Position numbers and translations under genes: made by a program. A DNA stretch of 64,000 bases from Marivivens aquimaris (GTDB lineage Bacteria > Pseudomonadota > Alphaproteobacteria > Rhodobacterales > Rhodobacteraceae). This document shows, piece by piece, positions 41,646-50,516 of this stretch. How positions within the stretch are numbered: the first letter of the stretch is position 1; each line of letters opens with the position of its first letter. The notes under the pieces are model-generated. The model made no database searches and was not told where the DNA came from. It saw nothing but the letters and a program-made list of their open reading frames with translations. The stretch is from NCBI RefSeq assembly GCF_015220045.1, contig NZ_JADBGB010000003.1, positions 1 to 64,000 of the forward strand. The letters are read 5' to 3'.

Positions 41646-42908
41646 ATGAAACCACGCCATAGGACCGAGCATTGGGATGTGATCATCGTCGGCGGCGGCA
41701 TCATGGGATGCTCTGCCGCCTTTTATGCCGCGCGGTCCGGCCTGCGCGTGCTGCTTTTCGAACGCGACACCCCGGGTTCCGCGCAATCGGGCCGCAATCT
41801 GGGATTTGTCCGCCAACAGGCGCGCGATTTCAGGGAAGTGCCACTTGCCATGGGCGCAATCCGTCTTTGGCAGGATCTGGAGTGCGACCTGGGCCGCAAA
41901 CTGGGCTGGCATCAGGGCGGCAATATCGTGCTGGCCCTGTCCGAGGATGACATGGCCGGGCAGGTTGCCTGGCGGAAAGAGGCGCAGGGCTACGGGCTGG
42001 ACACGCAGATCTTGAGCGCGGCAGAGGTAGCGGAGAAACTGCCGGGCCTGAACCCAAATGCCAATGTGTTGGGGGCCATGTTCACTGCATCTGATGGCCG
42101 CGCGGAACCTGCGCAGGCAACACGCGCCTTCCTGGACGCCGCCGTCGAGCATGGTGCGGAGGTCATCTCGGGCCAGCTTGTGTCAAGGCTGGAAAGGGCA
42201 GCCGGGGCTGTCTCCGGGGTCTGGTCCGCAGGCAGGCTTTACCGTGCGGATACAGTCATCTGCGCTGCCGGAGCGAAAAGCGCCGGGTTGCTCAGGCCGC
42301 TTGGCGTCAAGCTGCCGCAGGAAATCATTCGCGCCACCGTGGCCAAGACCGAGCCTCTGGCCGCTCCGTTTCCGCTCTGTGTGTCCTGCCCGATGACCGG
42401 CATGCGGCAGGCCGCCGACGGATCGCTGCATCTGTCGGTGGCGGGTGGCGAATATGACGTGCGAATGGATTCCGTTCGCTATGCAAGCTGGTACATGAAG
42501 GTCCGGAAGGAGCAGCCCGATGCCTCGCGCATCAATTACCTGTCCCCCCTTCGGCGTCTCCTGTCGCGCGGCGCGCCGCCGCCCCTGGCTGACATTCCGC
42601 CGACACGCGACTGCGTCCCCCCGAACCGTGCCCGCATTGACCAGGCACTCGCTGAGGCCGCCGATTTCTTCCCCGCATTCTCCAACCTGCGGGTTCGCGC
42701 AAGTTGGGCAGGCTATATCGACACGTTGCCGGATATGGTCCCCGCTCTCGGCCCTGTGTCAACAACCAGCGGCCTGCTGGTCGCCACCGGCTTCAGTGGC
42801 CACGGTTTCGGCTTGGGTCCAATGGTGGGCAGCGTCTTGTCGCAATTGGCTCAGGGGCGGGAACCCGATGTCGATATCAGTCAACTCTCACCCGAGCGGT
42901 TTTGGTAA
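41646..42908 (+). CDS. FAD-dependent amino-acid/amine oxidoreductase (DAO family)
   Basis: The 420-residue protein begins WDVIIVGGGIMGCSAAFYAARSGLRVLLFERD, a dinucleotide-binding fold for FAD, and ends with GLLVATGFSGHGFGLGPMVG, the DAO-family second FAD contact. It is typical of D-amino-acid dehydrogenase and sarcosine/glycine oxidase-like enzymes that oxidise C-N bonds. The ATG is 24 bp after the ATPase stop, so it is the last gene in the importer operon. It likely oxidises the imported compound; the dehydrogenase upstream could oxidise the aldehyde formed. Confidence 0.92.
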   Translation: MKPRHRTEHWDVIIVGGGIMGCSAAFYAARSGLRVLLFERDTPGSAQSGRNLGFVRQQARDFREVPLAMGAIRLWQDLECDLGRKLGWHQGGNIVLALSEDDMAGQVAWRKEAQGYGLDTQILSAAEVAEKLPGLNPNANVLGAMFTASDGRAEPAQATRAFLDAAVEHGAEVISGQLVSRLERAAGAVSGVWSAGRLYRADTVICAAGAKSAGLLRPLGVKLPQEIIRATVAKTEPLAAPFPLCVSCPMTGMRQAADGSLHLSVAGGEYDVRMDSVRYASWYMKVRKEQPDASRINYLSPLRRLLSRGAPPPLADIPPTRDCVPPNRARIDQALAEAADFFPAFSNLRVRASWAGYIDTLPDMVPALGPVSTTSGLLVATGFSGHGFGLGPMVGSVLSQLAQGREPDVDISQLSPERFW

Positions 42909-43363
42909 CGTAGGCTATTTGCTTCGAATGACCGGATTGTCCCGTGTCTTGATGGCTCGTGCGTGGTGCGGCGACAGGTTGGTTTGAAATCCACCAATAC
43001 TGGTGTTGTTGAACGGCGGATTCGACGACAAGTGCGACATCGCTGCATCTTTTTTTCCGCATCTCCGCGGAAATGCTGCATCAGCAATAGCCGCAACCGC
43101 ACAAGACCGGAATGTCCCGCTCAGCCGACCTTTATGGCGCCTACGTAGAACGGCTGCTTTCTGCACGACCTACGAGTCCAGCGAACTTGCCATCATCAAT
43201 TCCACTTCGCCGGCGAGCACTCATGAATGCAGAAGAGACCAATCTCTGTCCGCTTACCGAAATTCTCGCGATGCAGCACGAAATCGCGCGATCGAAACAT
43301 GAACATGCGCTGCACATGACATTGCCCAACCAACTGAATTCACTTGGAAATCGGCACCATCCA
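42909..43363. other. Gap at the right edge of the cargo block
   Basis: No gene is supported in these 455 bp. Short frames exist on both strands, for example one from ATG 43223 (MNAEETNLCPLTEILAMQHE), but none has a good ribosome site plus a recognisable family. A T-run (CATCTTTTTTTCCGCATC) lies near 43050. The region separates the catabolic cargo from virB6 and probably contains the junction where the cargo entered; I found no matching direct repeat at the left side by eye. Confidence 0.45.
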
Positions 43364-44389
43364 TCACTGGGACAACCTCTTCGCCCTCTCCGACATTCTG
43401 ACCAGGTGTGCACTGGCGGTTGTGGCTGCCGCTCGTACAACTGCTGGACCCTGTGCTACGCCTCGCCCAATACCCTCACCGGTGGTCAGCGCGCCGATCC
43501 GTGATCTACCCTTGACGCCAGCTGTGTTAAAGAGTCCGCGCATGATCCCACTAGATCCAGCAACAACTGCGGGCGCGGCCGCAACCATCAGGTTTCCCGA
43601 GATACCACGCACGATCAGGGGCGTTGCTGCCACAAATCCCTTCGCCAGAAACACCATCACGAAGAACGGCACGAGCGATCCGATATTGGTTGCGGAGTTC
43701 GGATCACCGAGCTGGGCTAGCAGCGAATTCGCCATGCCGACAACGGTCGAGAACATGGCTGCGATGACGATGGGGTAGAAGGCGTAGCTGATCGTTGTCG
43801 AGACCCATCTGTGAAAGAAATCCTTGGTCGCATCGAAGAGCGACAGCGCGATCATGATCGGCGCGAGCCCGAGCATCAGGGTCAGCATCATCTTAGCAAA
43901 GATGAGGACGATGCCGGTCATGAAGCCGAGCAGGCTGAGGAGCACGAGGCCAATCCCACCTAGGATCGCGCCGGTCATCCAGTTCAGATTGCTGCCGATC
44001 GCGTTCAGATATGTCGCGAAGCGCTCGATCAGGTTGTCGAACTCTCCTGCGAAATGGGTGGCACCTGCCCCTGCTCCACCGACTGACGACACCAGCGCGC
44101 CGGCGACATAGTCGAGGCCCCCGATCACGGCATTGGCGACCGCGTTGAAGTTGGCCCAATTGAAGGCGAACAGGCCGATCAGCATCAGCTTAATGAGATA
44201 CCAGAAGAAGCTGGCCCCATCCATGCTTCGGAACTGGAAGGCCATGTTGATGCAGACGCCGATCAGCGAGAGTGTGACCATCAGCAGGACGATCGTGCCG
44301 GTATTGCTCGCCACGGCCCCGAACTGAGACTCGGCCGCATCGACAAGGAAACCGTCAGCGGTTTCGACCATCCAGCTGACCACGCTCAT
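43364..44389 (-). CDS. virB6: VirB6/TrbL-like inner-membrane channel protein
   Basis: This 341-residue protein has at least six hydrophobic segments, including TIVLLMVTLSLIGVCINMAF, YLIKLMLIGLFAFNW, GAILGGIGLVLLSLLGFMTGIVLIF and LVPFFVMVFLAKGFVAATPLIV. The DFFHRWVSTTISYAFYPIVIAAM segment is typical of VirB6. It forms part of the inner-membrane translocation channel. Here it comes last in the operon instead of between virB5 and virB7, and its start abuts the small periplasmic protein gene. The C-terminus is short and basic. Confidence 0.88.
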   Translation of the reverse strand: MSVVSWMVETADGFLVDAAESQFGAVASNTGTIVLLMVTLSLIGVCINMAFQFRSMDGASFFWYLIKLMLIGLFAFNWANFNAVANAVIGGLDYVAGALVSSVGGAGAGATHFAGEFDNLIERFATYLNAIGSNLNWMTGAILGGIGLVLLSLLGFMTGIVLIFAKMMLTLMLGLAPIMIALSLFDATKDFFHRWVSTTISYAFYPIVIAAMFSTVVGMANSLLAQLGDPNSATNIGSLVPFFVMVFLAKGFVAATPLIVRGISGNLMVAAAPAVVAGSSGIMRGLFNTAGVKGRSRIGALTTGEGIGRGVAQGPAVVRAAATTASAHLVRMSERAKRLSQ

Positions 44390-44808
44390 TACCAGTTGCC
44401 TTGTGCTTCACAGAGATCCTGTACTGCGTGGCGCAGATCATTGCGCTGCTGCCTGATGTCCCGCTGCGCTGCTGTATGTTCCGCAGCAGAGGCCAGGAGG
44501 TACCTTTCCTCGAATTCTTCCGAGGCCTCTTCCCATCCCGGGAAGCGGACGTCGCAGTCACAGTTGCCAGTCTCGACGATCTGTTCCCATGCCCGCAGCT
44601 CGTAGAGGTCCATCAGAGTCAGTGCCTTGTAGGCCTCGCGTGGGTGGACCTCGTCCATCCAGGTCGGACGTGCTGGCCGGTCGTTGCAGATCCGGTACTG
44701 TTGGGGCGAAATGGTGACGGTGAGGTCGTTCGTCACCTGAGGCGCGGTCTGGGCCGCGAGGGGCGCGGCCAGCAGGGTGACAGCGGCGGTGAGGGTGATC
44801 TTGCGCAT
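44389..44808 (-). CDS. Small periplasmic protein of the virB operon
   Basis: The 139-residue precursor has a clear signal peptide (MRKITLTAAVTLLAAPLAAQ) and a mature part with four Cys (ICNDRP, NCDCDV, DLCEAQ) and a charged helical end (RDIRQQRNDLRHAVQDLCE). ATG 44808, behind AAAGGAAA, is preferred to ATG 44829, which overlaps the virB11 stop. It lies between virB11 and virB6. I do not recognise the family; a role in stabilising the outer part of the secretion channel is plausible from its position only. Confidence 0.75.
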   Translation of the reverse strand: MRKITLTAAVTLLAAPLAAQTAPQVTNDLTVTISPQQYRICNDRPARPTWMDEVHPREAYKALTLMDLYELRAWEQIVETGNCDCDVRFPGWEEASEEFEERYLLASAAEHTAAQRDIRQQRNDLRHAVQDLCEAQGNW

Positions 44809-44825
44809 GGGGATTTCCTTTCGGT

Positions 44826-45860
44826 TCATTCGGCCGCGACCGTGGGGCGCTCGGCACCCCCGGCTGGACCCGTGTTCTGGTCTGGATGTCTCGCCTGCCC
44901 CGGCAGGAAGAACTCGGTGATGCCGCGGGCGCCATTATGACGGCCGGCCTGAATGATCACGTCGATCGAGCCCTCGATGTAGTCCACCATATCGGCATAG
45001 GTCATCGGCACATCGGTTTTCAGGGCGGCGATGGCGAGGCGGCGAACAGCAAGTTGTGGGGTCTCGGCATGCAAGGTGGTCAGCGAGCCGCCATGCCCGG
45101 TGTTGATCGCTTCGAGGAAGGTCATGGCCTCGCGACCCCTAACCTCACCCAGCACGATACGGTCGGGCCGCATCCGCAGGGTGGAGGCCAGAAGTACATC
45201 GGCGTTGCGGGCGTCTGCGTCGCGATCTGCGATCAGCGTCACGGCATTCGGCTGCTCGGGCCGCAGCTCAGCTGCCTCCTCGATCGTGATGATCCGTTCC
45301 TCGGGCGGGATCAGCGAGAGGATCTTGCGCGCCGCGACCGTCTTGCCGGTCGAGGTGCCGCCCGAGACGATCATGTTGAGCTTGTTCTCGACGCAGAACC
45401 GCAGGGCGGCGTCGATATCGCCGGAGGCCACCACATCGCGCAGCGCGGCGTTGCGTTCGCGACGCAGCCCTTCGAGGCTGCGCTCCTTGCCATACAGGAA
45501 TCCGAGCCTGATGCCCTCCAGCGGCAGGGAGGAGAAGAACCGAAGTGAGATGGAGAACCCGCCCTCGACGGCGGGAGGCTGGATCACCTGCGCCCGGATC
45601 GGACGATCCCGGTAGAGGATCGAGACCGAGACGATGGGCTTCTTGGTGCTGAGCGTGGTCGAGGCGGCCGAGGCGATCTGGTTGCCAAGATCCTTGATCT
45701 CGGTCTGGGTGAGCGGGATGCCGAGGCCCCGCATGAAGTGATCGCCCTGTAACTCGCCCCAGACCCGCCCGTCGGGGTTGATGCAGATCTCGATCGTGTC
45801 GTCCCGATGCACAGGCGCGCCTAGACGGTCGAGCGAGGCTTCGAGATAGCTCGCCGCCAT
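44826..45860 (-). CDS. virB11: VirB11 secretion ATPase
   Basis: The 344-residue traffic ATPase shows NMIVSGGTSTGKTVAARKILSLIP (Walker A), ITIEEAAELRPEQ (Asp box), LRMRPDRIVLGEVRGREAMTFLEAINTGHGG (Walker B and His box). It assembles as a hexamer at the cytoplasmic base and drives pilus assembly and substrate transfer. ATG 45860 starts one base after the virB10 stop; the in-frame extension upstream is rejected because it overlaps virB10. The C-terminus carries a short Pro/Gly-rich tail. Confidence 0.95.
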   Translation of the reverse strand: MAASYLEASLDRLGAPVHRDDTIEICINPDGRVWGELQGDHFMRGLGIPLTQTEIKDLGNQIASAASTTLSTKKPIVSVSILYRDRPIRAQVIQPPAVEGGFSISLRFFSSLPLEGIRLGFLYGKERSLEGLRRERNAALRDVVASGDIDAALRFCVENKLNMIVSGGTSTGKTVAARKILSLIPPEERIITIEEAAELRPEQPNAVTLIADRDADARNADVLLASTLRMRPDRIVLGEVRGREAMTFLEAINTGHGGSLTTLHAETPQLAVRRLAIAALKTDVPMTYADMVDYIEGSIDVIIQAGRHNGARGITEFFLPGQARHPDQNTGPAGGAERPTVAAE

Positions 45861-45861
45861 G

Positions 45862-47187
45862 TCAGAAGATCTCCAGGTCGCGGTCGACCATGACCGTGAT
45901 CCGCGTGCCTTGTTCGACATGGATTACTGGCCGGATCGTCAGATAGTCCTGCATCACGCTTTGCGTGCTGTCGCGCAGGTCCGTACCGACATCGCTCGCA
46001 ATATCGGCGGCGGCTTCATCCTCGATCTGTCCGGCTGCTGCTGCAGGTAATACCCCGATCAGCGAAATAAGCGCGGCCGAGCTGAAGCGCTGCGCGAAAC
46101 GCGTGTCGACAAATCCGGTGGTACCGGTACGGCCAAGTTCGTCACCCCCGAAGGCGCTGATCTGCACGGTCTGATTGTCGGGCAGGATGATCCGATCCCA
46201 GGCCACCATGACCCGCGACTGTGCCAACGCGACATCGGAGCGGTAGCGCCCCACGAGACGCGCGCCGCGCGGAATCAGGACGCGCGTGCCGTCAAAGGAA
46301 TGGACGTCTTCGGAGACGATGGCGCGGATCGCGCCGGGCAGTGTGCTGTCGAGGGCCGTCTCTGTCACAGCCTGAATCATGGTGCCCTGAACAACCGTGT
46401 TCGATGGGTTCGCGATCACTTCGGCACGTGTCACCTGTGCTGGTTGCGCGCCCGAACGAACAAAGGCTTCATCTGCATTCAGACGCGCGGCTTCCAGCGT
46501 ATTCTCCCTATCCGCACCCGCGCCCATCCCCGAGAAGGCGATCATAGGAGACGCGATGCGCTCTGCGCGGGCCTCGGCTTCGGCTGCGCGCCGCCTTTCG
46601 AGTTCGGCCAGCCGCAATTCTTCTTCACTTGGTCCCAATGAGGTCGGCTCTGGTGGTGCAAGCCGTGCAAGCTCCAAGTCCATGCGGAGCTGATCCAATT
46701 CGCGATCCCGCTCGGTCAGCTGCCGCTCGAGGGCACGCTGCGCCTCGGCGGATGCTTCCTGTAAGGTGGCAATTTGCGCCGTCAGGTCCGCAATAGCCTG
46801 CTCCGCCCCGCTATCCGCGGCCTCGGCCGGTCTTGCGCGCAGTTCCTCGAGTTCCGCTCTCAATGTCGCAAGACTTTCCATCAGCGCGAGTTCAGACTCG
46901 CTCGGACCTGTGTCCGCAGGCGGGGCTTGGCTGGGCTCCGGGGTAGAAATCGGCGCCAGATCTCCGAATCCGGGGCCGCTGCTCTGGAACTCTTCCGGCG
47001 CGGCGGTCGCCATTGGTGCTTCTGCCGACGGCTGTAGCGCAGCCCACGCCAGACCACCTGCTGCCGCGATGCCGACGACCCCAAGGATCGCGGCAAGCGG
47101 CGCAGGCCGCTTGTTGGCCTTCGCTTTGCCAGTCGAGCCTTCGAGAGCCGCGAGGCGCGCGGCGAGGTCTTCCGTACCTTCGGTCAT
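45862..47187 (-). CDS. virB10: VirB10 channel-spanning protein
   Basis: This 441-residue protein has one N-terminal membrane helix (LAAILGVVGIAAAGGLAWAAL), a Pro/Ala-rich periplasmic region, a Glu/Arg-rich coiled-coil segment (ERQLTERDRELDQLRMDLELARL) and the C-terminal VirB10 beta-barrel domain: TVVQGTMIQAVTETALDSTLPG, RGARLVGRYRSDV, and the antenna region FVDTRFAQRFSSAALISLIGVLPAAAAG. It links inner and outer membrane parts of the channel. ATGA overlap with virB9 fixes the start at 47187. Confidence 0.95.
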   Translation of the reverse strand: MTEGTEDLAARLAALEGSTGKAKANKRPAPLAAILGVVGIAAAGGLAWAALQPSAEAPMATAAPEEFQSSGPGFGDLAPISTPEPSQAPPADTGPSESELALMESLATLRAELEELRARPAEAADSGAEQAIADLTAQIATLQEASAEAQRALERQLTERDRELDQLRMDLELARLAPPEPTSLGPSEEELRLAELERRRAAEAEARAERIASPMIAFSGMGAGADRENTLEAARLNADEAFVRSGAQPAQVTRAEVIANPSNTVVQGTMIQAVTETALDSTLPGAIRAIVSEDVHSFDGTRVLIPRGARLVGRYRSDVALAQSRVMVAWDRIILPDNQTVQISAFGGDELGRTGTTGFVDTRFAQRFSSAALISLIGVLPAAAAGQIEDEAAADIASDVGTDLRDSTQSVMQDYLTIRPVIHVEQGTRITVMVDRDLEIF

Positions 47188-47885
47188 GATGTGGCCTGTC
47201 CTGCGTCCTGGACGCAAACCACCTCTTCGCCAAGGCGAAGGACCCATTGTCGGTTGACGCCGGACACGCGGATGACGCCGTCACTCAAGGCCTGGCTGTT
47301 GACCGCGCGTTCCCTGCCGTTCGAATATCGGAAGATGGCGGGCACCGGCGCGTTCCGTGAAAACCGGAAATACGTAAAGGTACCATCATCCCAGATGGCC
47401 GTCGGCGTGAACTCTTCTCGGGCACTGACCGCATAGTTCGCGTTCGGCGCATCGGCCGCAACCGCCTTGGTGGGTTGCACGCGGTTTTCAGGATAGCGGA
47501 ACTGCACGACATAGTGCGGCGTCTCCCGGGCTTCGACGACATGGAAGTAGTAGGAGCGGCGGTTGGTGTAGACGGTGATGTTTGTGGCGACGCCAGACGC
47601 TGTTGGTTTGATGGCGAAGGCGCGGCCACCCGGGACACCGTCGAATTGAAATCCTACCGTATCGCCGGCGATGATCGAACGGATGGTTTCACCCTCACCG
47701 AATTCGACTGTGGTGACGCGGGTCAGAGTCGTGACGACACGGTAAACTTGGCCTTCGGTCCAGGACGCCACGCGCACGCGATTGTCGTGAGAACCTGGGC
47801 GGGGCGTGGTCTCGGCCAAGGCAGTTGTTCCCGCGAACGCGAGAATACTGGCAGCCAACAGGGTAGTGATTGGAGTACGGGTCAT
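47184..47885 (-). CDS. virB9: VirB9 outer-membrane channel component
   Basis: The 233-residue precursor has a signal peptide (PITTLLAASILAFAGTTALAE). The N-terminal VirB9 domain reads QVYRVVTTLTRVTTVEFGEGETIRSIIAGDTVGFQ and NITVYTNRRSYYFHV; the C-terminal domain reads PTAIWDDGTFTYFRFSRNAPVPAIFRY. With VirB7 and VirB10 it forms the outer-membrane core ring. ATG 47885 overlaps the virB8 stop (ATGA), and its own stop overlaps the virB10 start, so translation is coupled on both sides. Confidence 0.95.
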   Translation of the reverse strand: MTRTPITTLLAASILAFAGTTALAETTPRPGSHDNRVRVASWTEGQVYRVVTTLTRVTTVEFGEGETIRSIIAGDTVGFQFDGVPGGRAFAIKPTASGVATNITVYTNRRSYYFHVVEARETPHYVVQFRYPENRVQPTKAVAADAPNANYAVSAREEFTPTAIWDDGTFTYFRFSRNAPVPAIFRYSNGRERAVNSQALSDGVIRVSGVNRQWVLRLGEEVVCVQDAGQATS

Positions 47886-48547
47886 TCGGAACGGTCCGAT
47901 CGGATTGCATATTGGGTGACGGTGAAGCCGAACGGGTTTTGCCAGACATCGTCGATCGCACGGGTTCGCTCGGGCTGGAAATCGAACATCAGCGTCACTG
48001 TGAACGATCCATCCTGTGCCCCTTGCGGGCTGGTCAGACGCTTTCTGAGACGCACTTGGGCGCGGTTCTCGCCAATAAGGGTGATCGACGCGATCTCGAC
48101 GGCCATTTCTGCCGCCGGCCCATATCGTGTCGGCGGATAGCTCTCCTGCCCTGACGTCCACATCGCGCGCATGCTGGCCTCCGCCGCCCCGGAGGACTGA
48201 GCCAGAACGCGGCGGACACGAAGATCGTTGTCGAGCTGGTTGTAGGTCTCGCGGTCGAGAATGTAGCGGTAGATTTGCGCCTCGATCACGGCGGGCCGTT
48301 CCGCAAGTGATACGGTTTCGACCGTGGCGTTCGGCAGGGCCAAGCCCGTCGCGGGATCATAGGGTACGACGACCGGTAGGGGCGTCTCGACCATCAGGGC
48401 GACGACCGCGGCCGCAAGGCAGCCCAAGACGCCGAAACCCGCCCCGCCAAGCCCGATCATCCGCCAGAGGTGTTCCCGGCGCAGCGCGCCATGGATCAGT
48501 TCCTCTTCCACGAATTCGCGCGCACTCACCCTCAATGCCCCGCTCAT
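47882..48547 (-). CDS. virB8: VirB8 assembly factor
   Basis: The 221-residue protein has a cytoplasmic N-terminus, one membrane helix (MIGLGGAGFGVLGCLAAAVVALMV) and a periplasmic NTF2-like domain with RYILDRETYNQLDNDLRVRRVLAQSS and IASITLIGENRAQVRLRKRL, then NPFGFTVTQYAI. VirB8 nucleates assembly and contacts VirB9 and VirB10. Its ATG overlaps the virB5 stop by 4 bp. Family and operon position agree. Confidence 0.94.
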   Translation of the reverse strand: MSGALRVSAREFVEEELIHGALRREHLWRMIGLGGAGFGVLGCLAAAVVALMVETPLPVVVPYDPATGLALPNATVETVSLAERPAVIEAQIYRYILDRETYNQLDNDLRVRRVLAQSSGAAEASMRAMWTSGQESYPPTRYGPAAEMAVEIASITLIGENRAQVRLRKRLTSPQGAQDGSFTVTLMFDFQPERTRAIDDVWQNPFGFTVTQYAIRSDRSE

Positions 48548-49341
48548 GGTTGAAGCTCCGGCAAAGTGAAGTCCATGTAGCGCTGTTCTTCAGCGATGGT
48601 TGCGGCATCGACGAGACCGGTATTGCCTGCGCCAAGAGTCTGGATGGCTTCAAGCTCCCACATGCGCGTGAGGGCGATGGCAAGCTCCGCCGTCACGCGG
48701 GTGTTGTGGTCCATGGACGCCTTCAGATCTTCCATATCCGGGATCATTTCGACCAGACGTTCGACGCGCTCAAGAGATTGTTCCGCCTCTGCGTGGCTGT
48801 TCTGCGCCGCCGCTGACATCACAGCACCTGTGGTTGCCCGCGTGGCGACACCTTCCGCGCCCGGATTGCCGCTGGTGGCGATTTCGCGAAGTGAATCTTC
48901 GTCAAACCCGGCACTTGCCAGAGCCTGTTCCATCTGCGAGCGCATGGGCCCGGCATTTGGCCCGATCAGAGCACTCCAATCGCCCGCCTGGACCCCTCGG
49001 ATCAGGTCGGGAATGTCGGCCAGATCGGTTTCGAGCAGGTTGTCGAGATCACCGCCCATGGCGAGGCCGAGTATGCTACGCGGCCCGGTGAGGGAGGCAT
49101 ACATCTCGTTCAACTGTTGGAGCTGGCCTTGCAGCGTCTCAAGCTGCGCAAGCGCATTGTCCAGAAGGTCGGTCTGAATCCCGAAATCCTGCAGCATCTG
49201 CTGAAGCTGGCGAATTTCCTGAGCAATGTTCTGGGTGTCCACCGTGGGCACACCCTGTGCCGCGGCAGGTCCAGTGACCGTTAGGGCAAGCGCGAGAGCG
49301 ATGCTACCGGCGAAAAGGGAACGGGGCGGGCGCAGGTTCAA
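48544..49341 (-). CDS. virB5: VirB5-like pilus-associated protein
   Basis: This 265-residue secreted protein starts at TTG 49341, which overlaps the upstream stop (TTGA) and follows AGGAGG at good spacing; upstream frame belongs to another gene. The signal peptide ends GPAAAQ, and the mature part is a helical coiled coil (IRQLQQMLQDFGIQTDLLDNALAQLETLQGQLQQLNEMYASLTG). It resembles VirB5/TrbJ minor pilins that sit at the pilus tip. Its mature N-terminus (AQGVPTVD) and C-terminus (RYMDF) match those of the gene upstream, so the two are paralogues. Confidence 0.88.
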   Translation of the reverse strand: MNLRPPRSLFAGSIALALALTVTGPAAAQGVPTVDTQNIAQEIRQLQQMLQDFGIQTDLLDNALAQLETLQGQLQQLNEMYASLTGPRSILGLAMGGDLDNLLETDLADIPDLIRGVQAGDWSALIGPNAGPMRSQMEQALASAGFDEDSLREIATSGNPGAEGVATRATTGAVMSAAAQNSHAEAEQSLERVERLVEMIPDMEDLKASMDHNTRVTAELAIALTRMWELEAIQTLGAGNTGLVDAATIAEEQRYMDFTLPELQP

Positions 49342-50516
49342 CGCAAATCCTCCTGACTGAAATCCATGTATTGCCGCTCCGCGGCTTGAGCCGCGGCCAA
49401 GGCGATTTGCTCGGCGCTGAGTGGCTCGATTTGGGCGGCCCTGATCCGGGTCCGGATTGCGACCAGCCGGGCAAGCTCGGCCCGGGCATAGGTGTTGAGT
49501 GCGATGGCCTCGTGCAGGTCTTCGGTTTCGCCAATGCGGGTGATGATGTCCTGAACGCGCAAGGCTGCCGCACGTACCGAGACCAGCGAATAATCGCCAT
49601 AGACGCCCGCGCCATGGGCCGAGAGGCTGAAGCTCGCGTTCGCCAAAAGGACAGGGTCGATGGTGCCGAGCGCATCGATGCCACCCACGGCGGCGAGATA
49701 GCTGTTGTATTGCTGCGGGATCACCACAACGTAATGCTGGGTTTCCGCGAAGGGCGGGATGCCGCCGTAGTTCTGAACGTTGCCCGGGCCTGCGTTGTAA
49801 GCGGCAAGCGCATGTATGATGTTGCCGTCGAACATGTTCAGCATCTGCGCGAGGTAGCGCGCGCCGCCAGTGACCTGCAGCCAGGGGTCGTCGTAATAAG
49901 CCGGGTAGATCCCGAGATCGCCCGCGGTGCCGGGCATGATTTGCGTGAGGCCAAACGCCCCAACGGGGGAGCGCGCGCCGATCTGGAAGCGGCTTTCCTG
50001 CCAGATCAGCGCCTGCAGCAGGCAGCGCCATTGCACGAGAGAGAGGCCTGCGCGGCTTACGCCGGGCAGGCTATGGGTGTGACGCGCCGCGCGGATGATG
50101 AGTTCCTCGATCCCTTCTCGGGCATCGCCGAACATCCGGGCCGCGGCCGGGTTGTTATCCTCGGGCGCATAGAGGCTGGCCGCAGCACTCTCGACGTCAC
50201 CAACAACCCCCTGCCCCGCCTCGAGCCCGGCCACGGTGCCTGCGACATCGCCGGAGCCGAGGGACATGGCATCCATCAGCCCTTCGAGGGAGGCGAGTTG
50301 CTGACGCTCGATCTCGGCCAGTTCCTCCACGCGGCTTAGCCGGTCCTGCTGCAGTGCCAGGTCCCGATCAGTCTGCTCAAGGATCGCCTGCCGCTCTGCG
50401 AAGAGGCGCAGATCGAAGGTTGGCACGCCTTGGGCGACCGCTGGCCCCGCCGTGGGACCTGCCAGTGCAAAGCCGATCATCGAGAGAGGAAGCCAGGTCC
50501 GCATGCGCTTAGCCAC
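49338..50516 (-). CDS. VirB5-like protein with embedded lytic transglycosylase domain
   Basis: The 392-residue precursor has a signal peptide ending GPAVAQ and a VirB5-like coiled coil (residues about 30-75). An SLT domain follows at about 155-260 with the catalytic Glu in IWQESRFQIGARSPVGAFGLTQIMPGT and AAYNAGPGNVQNYGG. A further helical segment ends AAERQYMDF. The flanks match the neighbouring VirB5 (AQGVPT start, YMDF end), so this looks like a VirB5 duplicate with a wall-cutting domain inserted. It could open peptidoglycan at the growing pilus. A separate VirB1-type enzyme also exists in the operon. Confidence 0.88.
   Translation of the reverse strand: MAKRMRTWLPLSMIGFALAGPTAGPAVAQGVPTFDLRLFAERQAILEQTDRDLALQQDRLSRVEELAEIERQQLASLEGLMDAMSLGSGDVAGTVAGLEAGQGVVGDVESAAASLYAPEDNNPAAARMFGDAREGIEELIIRAARHTHSLPGVSRAGLSLVQWRCLLQALIWQESRFQIGARSPVGAFGLTQIMPGTAGDLGIYPAYYDDPWLQVTGGARYLAQMLNMFDGNIIHALAAYNAGPGNVQNYGGIPPFAETQHYVVVIPQQYNSYLAAVGGIDALGTIDPVLLANASFSLSAHGAGVYGDYSLVSVRAAALRVQDIITRIGETEDLHEAIALNTYARAELARLVAIRTRIRAAQIEPLSAEQIALAAAQAAERQYMDFSQEDLR

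Noticed and set aside
43223..43504. Small plus-strand frame beginning MNAEETNLCPLTEIL
   Set aside because: Only the first 40 residues look protein-like; the rest is antisense to the end of virB6 and there is no ribosome site.
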